Positions 56,101-64,000 of a stretch of DNA of 64,000 bases are shown here, piece by piece; within the stretch, counting starts at the first letter, position 1; every line of letters starts with the position of its first letter. The stretch is taken from NCBI RefSeq assembly GCF_026248825.1, contig NZ_CP110973.1:4981501-5045500 (forward strand). The letters are read 5' to 3'. The stretch comes from Larkinella insperata. GTDB lineage: Bacteria; Bacteroidota; Bacteroidia; Cytophagales; Spirosomataceae. Below the pieces are notes generated by a model. That model searched no databases and was not told the DNA's origin. It was given only the letters and a program-made list of their open reading frames with translations. Position numbers and translations under genes: made by a program.

Positions 56101-56620
56101 GGAACGCTCAACCCGCATTTTTAACACCCCGCGTTTTAAGCAGGTCCGCCCATCGTCAGCGCTATGGTCAAATGGGGCGGGGCAATTCGTTGGCTATAAT
56201 TTTTCCTAGATCGGTTTCTTCTACCATTGATCGTCAGTACAGCCGGTTTAAAACTTGCCTGAAAATAGAGTATAAAGCGATATTTATATAATTTAAAAGG
56301 TTAGTTGGAAGACATTAACTGGCCCGTACCGTGCGTGATAATGCCTAGGTTATTTTGTTTAACTACTAATCTGGAAGAGAAATTAACTACGAAGTCACAT
56401 GGCTGTTTATACATCTAGCGATAAAAAGAAAAGTTACTTTTAGGTACGAAGAACAGTGGAGTAACGGTATAAAATTTGCTTGATGATGGGTCAGTTGTTT
56501 TCAAAAGATGGAGACTTTTTACAGTTTATTTCTCTGTATTTATTACTGCCTTTCATTGTAAGTACAAATGATTTATCTGCATACTAAGCCTGCATTAAAC
56601 GCGCTCTTTAATCAGGTACT
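56101..56620. other. intergenic region, no gene recognised
   Basis: Strongly AT-rich from about 56220 to 56600 and presumably the regulatory region of the DUF1800 operon. No coding frame, RNA gene or clear promoter was identified. Confidence 0.45.
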
Positions 56621-58258
56621 ATGGCCTATTTAGATACCTATACGGTTTCCCTTTCCGCCCAGGCGGCCGCCCATTTGTTACGCAGGACCACGTTTGGACC
56701 TACCCAACACGAAATCGCCGACTTTACCGGCCTGACCGCCAGCCAGGCGTTCGACCGTTTGCTGAATAATGCCGCCTACCGGGCAGCGCCGTCCCCGCCC
56801 GTCGAACTGGAAGAGGGGCGACCCGACTCGGGTCAGCCGTTCCTGACCAAACCCTATGATGCCAGCCGGGCGTTTACCTATTATTCCTACATTCAGTACT
56901 GGTGGATCGGGTTGATGACCGAGCAAAACGGCCACCCGTCTCTGCTGGAAAAGCTGACGGCGTTTTGGCAGAACCACTTTGTAACCGCCCACCGGGAGGT
57001 CGTCGATTACCGCTGCACCGACCGGTATCTTGGTTTTTTAAGGGCCAACGCACTGGGCAATTTCAGGGAGCTGGTCGTTGGTATCACCAAAGATCCGGCC
57101 ATGCTCATTTTTCAAAACGGCAACGACAACACCAAGGAGCATCCGAACGAAAATTACGGCCGCGAGTTGCAGGAGCTGTTTACGGTGGGCCAGAAAAACT
57201 TCGCCGGCCAGCCCAATTATACCGAACAGGACGTTAAATCGGCAGCCCAGGTGCTGACCGGCTGGCAGGTAACCAATTTTATGAAGGCCGGATCAACCAG
57301 CGTTGGGGCGGTTTTTAATCCGGCCCGGCACGACCCGGACCCGAAATTGTTTTCCGCCCACTACAATTACACCACCATTGCGGGCCGCAGTGACCCGTCG
57401 GCGGGCGAGGCCGAACTGGCCGATCTGGTCAACATGCTCCTGAGCCACCCCGAAACCCCGCGGTTTATCTGCCGTAAGCTTTACCGCTGGTACGTCAATC
57501 CGAATGTAACGCAGGAGATAGAAGATCAGGTAATCAGGCCGCTGGCGGTCTTCTTTGCCAGTTCGGAAAATAACTACGCCATTGCTCCCGTGCTCCGAAA
57601 ATTGCTGACCAGCCAGTTGTTTTTTGAAGCCCGCAACGTGGGAGCCATCGTCAAATCCCCGGCTGAGTTTGTGATCGGCGCCGTGCGGCTGTTCAACCAG
57701 CCCGTGCCCGACAGCGCCACCGAGTACGGGCCCTTCCGAAACATGATGGGCTTTCTGAGCAACAGCATGGCAAGCCTGCAATTAAACTTCCTGAACCAGC
57801 CCACGGTCTTTGGCTCCTTGCCTTACTTCCAGACGGGGTTTTCCAAAAACTGGATCAATGGATCAACGCTGGGGCTGCGGGCCAATGCCACTGATACCCT
57901 TGTTTACCCCTATGTGCAGATCAAACCGGGCTATACGTTGGGTATCGATGTACTGAATCGCTTAACGAATTTGCAACCCAACTTTACCGACGTGTCCGGT
58001 ACGCCCGCCATCACCAGTGAGCAGGTATTAGCCGACTTTTCCCGGCATTTGTTTGCCACCGAATTAACGTCGGCGCAGCAGAATTTTCTGATCGATTCGA
58101 TCATGATGATGAACAGCAGTCCGCGAACCACCTGGATTCGGGAGTGGAACGCCTACCGGGCGGAACCCGCCGATGGGGCCAGACAGAACGTGGTTTTGTG
58201 GCGGTGCCGGACGCTGCTGAAATACATGCTGCGCATGGCCGAATATCAGGTATTTTAA
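56621..58258 (+). CDS. DUF1800 family protein
   Basis: A 545-residue protein with DUF1800 hallmarks: AHLLRRTTFGPT near residues 18-29, FWQNHFVTAHREV around 112-124, NENYGRELQELFTVG around 179-193 followed by TEQDVKSAAQVLTGW. These motifs are seen in a widespread family found next to DUF1501 genes; its biochemical role is unknown. No clear signal peptide was found. The DUF1501 gene starts 65 bases downstream, and the two probably form an operon with the T9SS protein that follows. Confidence 0.88.
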   Translation: MAYLDTYTVSLSAQAAAHLLRRTTFGPTQHEIADFTGLTASQAFDRLLNNAAYRAAPSPPVELEEGRPDSGQPFLTKPYDASRAFTYYSYIQYWWIGLMTEQNGHPSLLEKLTAFWQNHFVTAHREVVDYRCTDRYLGFLRANALGNFRELVVGITKDPAMLIFQNGNDNTKEHPNENYGRELQELFTVGQKNFAGQPNYTEQDVKSAAQVLTGWQVTNFMKAGSTSVGAVFNPARHDPDPKLFSAHYNYTTIAGRSDPSAGEAELADLVNMLLSHPETPRFICRKLYRWYVNPNVTQEIEDQVIRPLAVFFASSENNYAIAPVLRKLLTSQLFFEARNVGAIVKSPAEFVIGAVRLFNQPVPDSATEYGPFRNMMGFLSNSMASLQLNFLNQPTVFGSLPYFQTGFSKNWINGSTLGLRANATDTLVYPYVQIKPGYTLGIDVLNRLTNLQPNFTDVSGTPAITSEQVLADFSRHLFATELTSAQQNFLIDSIMMMNSSPRTTWIREWNAYRAEPADGARQNVVLWRCRTLLKYMLRMAEYQVF

Positions 58259-58323
58259 TTAATACGGGCGGCTTCTGCCCGTCCACAAAACACCTCGTTC
58301 AGCCGCGGGCTGGCGTCACCGTT

Positions 58324-59844
58324 ATGAAAAGAAGAGAGTTTATCAAAGCCGCATCGTCACTGACATTACCGGTAATGCTGGGCGGATTCCAGGTCAAATC
58401 GCTGGCAAAAAGCTCGGCGCTGGTGCAGTCGCTGAAAAATACCGCTGCCGTCAACGGCGATCGTATACTGGTGATCGTTTACCTGGGCGGGGGGAACGAC
58501 GGCCTGAATACGGTTATTCCGCTGGAGTATTACGCCCAGTACAAACAGCTACGTCCCAACATCGCCATCCCCGAAAACAACGTCCTTCGTCTGGAGGGAA
58601 ACGCGGAAACCGGTCTGCACCCGGCCATGAGTGGCCTGCAAACGCTCTATAACGAGGGCAAACTGGCACTGATCCATTCGGTGTCGTATCCCAACCCGGA
58701 CCTGTCGCACTACCGCTCGACCGATATCTGGATGACCGGCGTGGATTCTACCCAGTATGCCACCTCCGGCTGGGCGGGCCGGTATCTGGCCGATCGTTTT
58801 CCGGGGTACCCCGATAAGTACCCCAACAGCCAGATGGAGGACCCGCTGGCCGTACAGATCGGGCTCATCAGTACCACGGCCCTGTTGGGCCATCAGCAGT
58901 CGATGGGCGTGACCATCCAGGATCCTAATTCGTTTTACCAGCTCATCGGGGCTTCGGATACCGCTCCACAGACGGATTTGCCGTGCTGTGATGCGGGAGA
59001 GCTGATTGCCTACATCCGGCAGCAGCAGGTGCTGGCCGTTGGCTACGCGGCCGAAATCAAAACCGCGGCCGAAGCGGGGCGGAACTTGTCGCCCTATCCG
59101 GCCGCCAACGAACTGGCCGAGCAGTTGAAAATTGTGGCCCGGTTGATTCACGGCGGGCTGCGCTCGAAAATTTACTACGTGGAACTGGGCGGCTTTGACA
59201 CCCACGCCAACCAGGTGGGCAGCAATCCGCAGGAAGGCATCCACGCCGAACTGCTCCGGAAACTATCCGATGCCATCGCGGCTTTTCAAAACGATTTGAA
59301 AGCGCAGGGCACCGAAGACAAGGTGCTGGGCATGACCTTCTCGGATTTCGGTCGGCGGGCTACTTCCAATGCCTCCAAAGGCACCGATCACGGCATTGGC
59401 GCCCCGATGTTTGTATTTGGCACGGGCATTAAAAGAAGGCTCATTGGCACCAATCCGGATCTGGTCAACGGCCTGCTTCCGGCCGTTCCCCCGGCCTGGG
59501 ATAGCAACCGGGATATCAAAATGCAAATCGACTTCCGGCGGGTGTACGCCGATATGCTGACCGATTGGTTTGGCACGGCTCCGGCGCAAACCGATGCGGT
59601 CCTGTTCAAAAACTTCGCGACCACCTCGCTTTTCTCCGATACCGTCCAGACGCTGGCTTCGGGAGCCTGGCTGAATCCGGAAATCTGGTCGCACGGGCGC
59701 GTTCCTTCCTCCGCCGACTGGGTGCAGATCAATGCGGGGCACACTGTGGAGGTGGGCCAAAACATTTCCGCCCGTGACATCAACGTCATGGGGGGTGGGG
59801 AACTGAAATTTCTGGGCAATTATAACGTCAACATCACGGGCTGA
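58324..59844 (+). CDS. DUF1501 family protein with C-terminal beta extension
   Basis: A 506-residue protein. The ATG at 58324 gives a twin-arginine-like signal (MKRREFIKAASSLTLPVML); an in-frame extension to 58144 would overlap the DUF1800 gene and is rejected. The DUF1501 domain shows VIVYLGGGNDGLNTVIP (about 50-66), LSHYRSTDIWMTG, a GGFDTHANQ block and TFSDFGRR, consistent with the alkaline-phosphatase/sulfatase-like fold proposed for this family. The last 65 residues after the domain form a separate beta-rich stretch (WVQINAGHTVEVGQNISARD) resembling G8-like or adhesin modules. Function unknown; export through the Tat pathway is inferred. Confidence 0.88.
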   Translation: MKRREFIKAASSLTLPVMLGGFQVKSLAKSSALVQSLKNTAAVNGDRILVIVYLGGGNDGLNTVIPLEYYAQYKQLRPNIAIPENNVLRLEGNAETGLHPAMSGLQTLYNEGKLALIHSVSYPNPDLSHYRSTDIWMTGVDSTQYATSGWAGRYLADRFPGYPDKYPNSQMEDPLAVQIGLISTTALLGHQQSMGVTIQDPNSFYQLIGASDTAPQTDLPCCDAGELIAYIRQQQVLAVGYAAEIKTAAEAGRNLSPYPAANELAEQLKIVARLIHGGLRSKIYYVELGGFDTHANQVGSNPQEGIHAELLRKLSDAIAAFQNDLKAQGTEDKVLGMTFSDFGRRATSNASKGTDHGIGAPMFVFGTGIKRRLIGTNPDLVNGLLPAVPPAWDSNRDIKMQIDFRRVYADMLTDWFGTAPAQTDAVLFKNFATTSLFSDTVQTLASGAWLNPEIWSHGRVPSSADWVQINAGHTVEVGQNISARDINVMGGGELKFLGNYNVNITG

Positions 59845-59865
59845 AAAGGCCAGTGCTAAGTAAGA

Positions 59866-62661
59866 ATGCGGATGAAGAACCGATACAAACGGCTTTGGGT
59901 GAGTGGGTTGCTGTTGATCAGCACGTTGGCGGGCTACGGACAGTCGGGGGGCATTATTACCACGGAGCGAACGGGTCGCAAGGGGCTGGTGAGTTTTACC
60001 TCGCCGGTTCCGTTGAGCGAAATCAGCAATGGTCGGCATGTCAATGGCTACGTGAAGAAATACGGAAACGGGCCGTTTGTGTTTCCGGTGGGCCACCAGG
60101 GTGCATACCGACCTTTCGGGGCCGATGCTGGGGGCACGCTTGGGGCCTATTTTGGGAAAGACCCGTCGGTGGGTTCACTGGCCGATGGCGGTCCATTCCC
60201 GGCAACAAGCAAAGACAACTCGGTTGGTCGGGTCAGTACCCGGGAGTTCTGGGATGTAGACGGAGCCAGCGCCACCCGGCTTACCCTGACCTGGAACGCG
60301 GCCAGTGCACTGGGGGAGCTGACCGGCGAAAACATATCGCTGCTGAGCATTGTAGGGTGGAACCCGGCTACTGCCCGCTGGGAGAAAATCACCTCCGTGG
60401 TGGATGATCAGCCGATTCAGGGGGGAACCAGCAGCCTCGAGGCCGGTTCGATCACCACCGTTCAGCGCATCGTTCCGGATTTTTACCGGGCGTACACCTT
60501 GGCGGCCCTGACATCGGCGGGTTTGCCGGTAAACTACCGCGGCAAGCTGGAAACGGTGGATTGTCGGACGGTGACCGGTTGGGCCTGGGACCAAAATTAC
60601 CCCAATGCGGCTTTGACGGTGGAGCTGGTCGAGGGAACGACGGTTCACGCCAGCGCGGTGGCCAGCCTGTACCGGCAGGATCTGGCCGATGCCGGAACGG
60701 GAACGGGTAGCTACGGGTTTCGTCTGCCATTGCCCGCCAGCCTGATTGATGGCAATACTCACGCGGTGAGCGTTCGGGTGCGGGGCAGTACGTACGCGCT
60801 GACCAACTCACCCCAATCGGTTACCTGCGGCCACCGGGGCGAGCTGGAAGCCGTAAGCTGCGAAACCGCCCAGGGCTGGGCCTGGGACCAGAACCATCCG
60901 GACGAGGTTCTGACGGTGGAACTGGTCGAAGGCAATACCGTCTATGGGACGGCCCCGGCCAGTGGTTTCCGGGAAGATCTGAAAAGCAAGGGCATCGGCA
61001 CGGGGCAGTACGGGTTCACTATTCCGTTGCCCGCCGGTTTTAAAGACGGAAAAGAGCATCAATTGAGCGTGCGGGTGAACCAGGTGGATTACAAGCTGGC
61101 GGGTTCGCCCAAGACAATAAGATGTGCTGAACCCCAGTACCTGGGGCGCGTGGAAGGTCTGGATTGCAAAACCGTTGTGGGCTGGGTGTGGGATAGGAAC
61201 AACCCCCAGTCGACGCTGACGGTGGAGTTGGTGGAGGGCAATACCGTGTGGGCCACCGCTACGGCCAATACCTTCCTGGCGGGGCTGAAGAACGAAGCCC
61301 TGGGCAGCACGGGCTATTACGGCTTCAGTCTGTCGATACCGGCGGCTCTCAAGGACGGGCAGCATCACCAGGTGAGCCTGCGGGTCAAGGGCAGCACCTA
61401 CCAGTTGACCGAATCGGTCCGCACCTTGAACTGTGCGGCCAACGAGTATTTGGGGCGCATGGAGGGGCTCAACTGCGAGATTGCCGTGGGCTGGGTGTGG
61501 GACAGAAACAACCCCAATGCCGCCCTGACCGTTGAATTGGTTGAGAATGATATCGTTTATGCTGCCGGAACCGCCAACCTGTATTTAGTGGGGTTAAAGA
61601 ATGAGGCTATGGGCAGCACGGGCTACTACGGCTTCGGTATACCGATACCCAGGACGCTCAAAGATGGCAATGTCCACCAACTGAGTGCGCGGGTGAAAGG
61701 GAGCCAGTATGCCCTGACCGACTCGCCCCGAAGCCTTCAGTGTGCGGCCAACCAGTACTTGGGTCGCGTGGAAGGTCTGGATTGCAAAACCGTTGTGGGC
61801 TGGGTGTGGGATCGGAACAACCCCCAGTCGACGCTGACGGTGGAGTTGGTGGAGGGCAATACCGTGTGGGCCACCGCTACGGCCAATACCTTCCTGGCGG
61901 GGCTGAAGAACGAAGCCCTGGGCAGCACGGGCTATTACGGCTTCAGTCTGTCGATACCGGCGGCTCTCAAGGACGGGCAGCATCACCAGGTGAGCCTGCG
62001 GGTCAAGGGCAGCACCTACCAGTTGACCGAATCGGTCCGCACCTTGAACTGTGCGGCCAACGAGTATTTGGGGCGCATGGAGGGGCTCAACTGCGAGATT
62101 GCCGTGGGCTGGGTGTGGGACAGAAACAACCCCAATGCCGCCCTGACCGTTGAACTGCTCGAAGGAAACACGGTTCTGGCGACCGCTCCGGCGAATGGCT
62201 ATCTGGATGGACTTCGGAATGAGGCTATGGGCAGCACGGGCTATTACGGCTTCGCCCTGCCGGTACCCGCCAGCTTGCGGGATGGCAAGCCGCATCAACT
62301 CAGTACACGCGTGCAGGCAAGCAGCTACGTCCTGACCAACTCACCCCAAAACATTACGTGTTCGTCATCGGTCGGTCGGTTGAGTCTCGTAAACGCTGAA
62401 AACCCCGAGTGGAAACTGGGTATTGCTCCCAATCCGTCAACCGGTAAACTGGAGGTCACGTTCGGGTTGGAAGATAACCAAAAGGCGCTGTTGCGGATTG
62501 TTGATAGGCTGGGACGAGTTGTCTGGCAACTACCCGTGGAAGGCAAAGGCGGCTCATACCGGCAAACCATCGATCTGAGTCAGCAGTTAGATGGGGTTTA
62601 TTTCTTACAGCTACAAAAAGGAAGTCACCGAGAAGCCAAACATTTCATCCTGCTTAAATAA
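59866..62661 (+). CDS. secreted T9SS protein with six GWxWDxNxP modules
   Basis: A 931-residue secreted protein. Signal peptide MKNRYKRLWVSGLLLISTLAGYGQ (starting at the first or third codon), a 190-residue N-terminal beta region, then six tandem modules of about 103 residues starting near 223, 322, 423, 526, 629 and 732. Each has Cys, a GWVWDRNNPNxxLTVELVEG core, a middle GYYGFxLPxPAxLxDGxxHxLS, and a closing Cys. A type A sorting domain follows (about 845-931). The module is not one I can name. One copy also occurs in the protein at 27313-31203. It begins 21 bases after the DUF1501 gene and is likely cotranscribed. Confidence 0.85.
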   Translation: MRMKNRYKRLWVSGLLLISTLAGYGQSGGIITTERTGRKGLVSFTSPVPLSEISNGRHVNGYVKKYGNGPFVFPVGHQGAYRPFGADAGGTLGAYFGKDPSVGSLADGGPFPATSKDNSVGRVSTREFWDVDGASATRLTLTWNAASALGELTGENISLLSIVGWNPATARWEKITSVVDDQPIQGGTSSLEAGSITTVQRIVPDFYRAYTLAALTSAGLPVNYRGKLETVDCRTVTGWAWDQNYPNAALTVELVEGTTVHASAVASLYRQDLADAGTGTGSYGFRLPLPASLIDGNTHAVSVRVRGSTYALTNSPQSVTCGHRGELEAVSCETAQGWAWDQNHPDEVLTVELVEGNTVYGTAPASGFREDLKSKGIGTGQYGFTIPLPAGFKDGKEHQLSVRVNQVDYKLAGSPKTIRCAEPQYLGRVEGLDCKTVVGWVWDRNNPQSTLTVELVEGNTVWATATANTFLAGLKNEALGSTGYYGFSLSIPAALKDGQHHQVSLRVKGSTYQLTESVRTLNCAANEYLGRMEGLNCEIAVGWVWDRNNPNAALTVELVENDIVYAAGTANLYLVGLKNEAMGSTGYYGFGIPIPRTLKDGNVHQLSARVKGSQYALTDSPRSLQCAANQYLGRVEGLDCKTVVGWVWDRNNPQSTLTVELVEGNTVWATATANTFLAGLKNEALGSTGYYGFSLSIPAALKDGQHHQVSLRVKGSTYQLTESVRTLNCAANEYLGRMEGLNCEIAVGWVWDRNNPNAALTVELLEGNTVLATAPANGYLDGLRNEAMGSTGYYGFALPVPASLRDGKPHQLSTRVQASSYVLTNSPQNITCSSSVGRLSLVNAENPEWKLGIAPNPSTGKLEVTFGLEDNQKALLRIVDRLGRVVWQLPVEGKGGSYRQTIDLSQQLDGVYFLQLQKGSHREAKHFILLK
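61136..62154 (+). repeat. tandem DNA duplication, period 618 bp (two modules)
   Basis: The blocks 61136-61536 and 61754-62154 are almost identical over 401 bases, including silent sites, offset by 618 bases (206 codons, two modules). The modules between and after are more diverged, which points to a recent two-unit duplication or conversion. Confidence 0.9.
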
Positions 62662-63287
62662 CATTTGAAGAAAAAAAGAGTGCTATCTAGTAAAAAGCGG
62701 AACCGGCCAGTTCTACTTTTTAATGGATGGTGGCGTAGCGTTTCATTGAATTGTATAACCGATTCTGAAATCTTGTATTGTTCGATAGCATGCCAAAAGC
62801 GTGCGTTTTAAATCTAAAATTTTAAGATTACGAAAGGCTATTAAAACCAGAGTCCGTAAGAAAGAGGATGGAAATAAAAGAATAGAAGTAAATTTCGCAA
62901 ACGATGCGACAGTGGCACGAATCGCGATATAATGCCCTAAAATTTGCTTTTATTTACACTGCAAACGCATAAATAGACTTATGCTGGTAAAAATTGAATA
63001 CTTCTGGATGAATGCGAAGTGCAATAAGTAATTTAAAAGATTAAAAAAAATTAAAATGCGTAAGATTCGGGCCCTGCAACGAAAGTCTTTTCAATTTTAC
63101 TTTCTATGAAAGGTGCAAAACAGTAGTGCGCTGAACGAGATGAGTCGTCAGATAGGCGGTAAGGGTAAGAAACGTAGACAGAGTTAAAGCGTCCGACGGG
63201 CGGTAGAGAGAAAGGCGGACAGGAAATAAATGCAGTTTATTGATCTCAATACGGAAACGTACAGGAGCCAGCCGAACGGGCGGACGA
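62662..63287. other. AT-rich intergenic region, no gene recognised
   Basis: No coding frame with family features is visible. Poly-A/T tracts occur around 62815-62880 and 63030-63060. The region 63120-63230 is purine-rich (repeated gg, aag and cgg elements), which I could not interpret. Confidence 0.45.
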
Positions 63288-63446
63288 TCATTCCCGGGTT
63301 AATCTGAAGATTTCGTAATCCTGGAGTTGATGGGCGGAAGCATACTCATAAGCCTCGTCCTCCGTTGTAAACCACTGCAGCAGTCCTGTCGAATCAAGCA
63401 CAATTTCGGGATTGTCGGTATTCGGGTTTTGGATTAAAATGTACAT
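63288..63446 (-). CDS. mini-protein, paralogue of 63806-63991
   Basis: A 52-residue protein starting at the ATG at 63446 and ending in TGA at 63288. It begins MYILIQNPNTDNPEIVL and ends in a helix-like 'TTEDEAYEYASAHQLQDYEIF'. It aligns by eye with the 61-residue protein encoded 360 bases to the right on the same strand: both have an N-terminal Y-I-[LI]-[IV] strand, a middle 'xxFxxxEEA', and [HN]QLxDY[ED][IV]F. Conservation at such spacing argues strongly that both are real. No family name is known to me; the layout (two strands, a helix and a last strand) is like a small alpha/beta domain. Confidence 0.65.
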   Translation of the reverse strand: MYILIQNPNTDNPEIVLDSTGLLQWFTTEDEAYEYASAHQLQDYEIFRLTRE

Positions 63447-63805
63447 AATTTACGGTTTTAAATAAAAAACAGGGCGGGATAGAAAAATTTTCATATCATC
63501 ATATGGAAAACTAGCTTCCGCGGAGATGATGTTTCTCCGAAAATTAATACTTATTGTTAATTATAAGAGGCTAGGTAAAGAGTTATTTTTTTGCGAAGGT
63601 TGGCTTGAAAAGACAATAAGGCCGAGTAAACAACCTGGTTTTTGGGGTCGCTGGTTTGAGGTAACGAAGCTCATCGCGAAAAAAGCCAATTTTTGTCAGA
63701 GCTTATTAAGAAGAGTAAGATTCAATAGTCAATCCAATACCTTCCCATTAGCACATAGAATAGGTTAAGGAAGTGGCATCTCACCCGCATGGAATTGTGG
63801 AATCG
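63447..63805. other. intergenic region between the mini-protein paralogues
   Basis: An 80-codon plus-strand frame at 63526-63768 lacks support. It is AT-rich, has no family features, and lies in the likely promoter region of the leftward mini-gene. No other element was recognised. Confidence 0.45.
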
Positions 63806-63991
63806 TCAGGACTTCTTTTTAAGAATTTTAGGCGATTCTTTTTTGAACACGTCGTAATCTCGAAGTTGATTTTCCTCCGCAAACTTAACGGCTTCCTCAT
63901 ACGATTGAAAGTACTGAATCCGTCCATTCGGAGTTGTATTGAGCGCAACGTCTTTGATCGTGACATCGTATACAATGATATACAAAGCCAT
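63806..63991 (-). CDS. mini-protein, paralogue of 63288-63446
   Basis: A 61-residue protein (MALYIIVYDVTIKDVAL ... SYEEAVKFAEENQLRDYDVFKK) with a lysine-rich tail. Its central pattern mirrors the 52-residue neighbour, including the strand [YL]-I-[IL], the acidic helix and the NQLRDYDVF end. The tail (ESPKILKKKS) is unique to this copy. The start at 63991 is followed by only nine bases of window, so upstream context is missing. Function unknown. Confidence 0.7.
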   Translation of the reverse strand: MALYIIVYDVTIKDVALNTTPNGRIQYFQSYEEAVKFAEENQLRDYDVFKKESPKILKKKS

Positions 63992-64000
63992 AGATTATCA

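Noticed and set aside
61136..62154. Possible CRISPR-like repeat array
   Set aside because: Units are 309 or 618 bases, in frame and coding for protein modules; no short direct repeats with spacers.
63526..63768. 80-codon plus-strand frame between the mini-genes
   Set aside because: AT-rich, no conserved pattern, lies in the likely promoter area.

Overview
The window looks like a chromosomal segment of a Bacteroidota bacterium of the Cytophagales, Spirosoma/Larkinella-like. This is inferred from the SusC/SusD pair, many large secreted proteins ending in type IX secretion (T9SS) sorting domains, malectin-type modules, DUF1800/DUF1501 neighbours and PAS-rich histidine kinases. No rRNA, tRNA or CRISPR array was recognised.

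Region 1 (about 1-21 kb) is visibly more AT-rich than the rest and reads as accessory or island DNA. It opens with a minus-strand pair, a caspase-fold protease overlapping an alpha/beta hydrolase by 4 bases. A short plus-strand operon follows: an unknown membrane-anchored protein, a Sak4/RecA-like ATPase and a DUF3871 protein. Then comes a tightly packed ten-gene plus-strand operon (6450-20830). It encodes an outer-membrane lipoprotein, exported proteins, an OmpA-type peptidoglycan-binding protein, a YD-repeat lipoprotein, a T9SS-exported Ig-like protein, an inner-membrane protein, a 1018-residue tubulin/FtsZ-like GTPase, a zinc-ribbon membrane protein and a stand-alone HsdR-type nuclease. I consider this operon the best candidate for an undescribed system: a cytoskeletal GTPase apparently wired to an envelope-spanning set of proteins and a DNA-cleaving domain. 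It ends in two strong tandem hairpins.

Region 2 (21-32 kb) holds an MFS organic-anion transporter, a tiny secreted protein resembling a free T9SS C-terminal domain, a GAF/PAS histidine kinase, a giant secreted beta-helix protein and a membrane-bound LytTR regulator.

Region 3 (33-45 kb) is GC-rich and holds three more giant secreted proteins carrying six malectin-like modules (a DUF5060 glycosidase, a Kelch protein and a carbohydrate-binding protein), then a sulfatase and a PAP2 phosphatase. The large proteins share interchangeable modules and recent internal duplications. Together they suggest extracellular handling of complex, perhaps sulfated, polysaccharides.

Region 4 (46-64 kb) holds a triple-PAS histidine kinase, a sterol-desaturase-family hydroxylase, the SusD/SusC uptake pair, a DUF2235 (Tle1-like) hydrolase, a DUF1800-DUF1501 pair followed by a T9SS protein with six copies of a roughly 103-residue module, and two paralogous mini-proteins near the right edge.

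Functions are assigned by reading motifs only; no database search was run.
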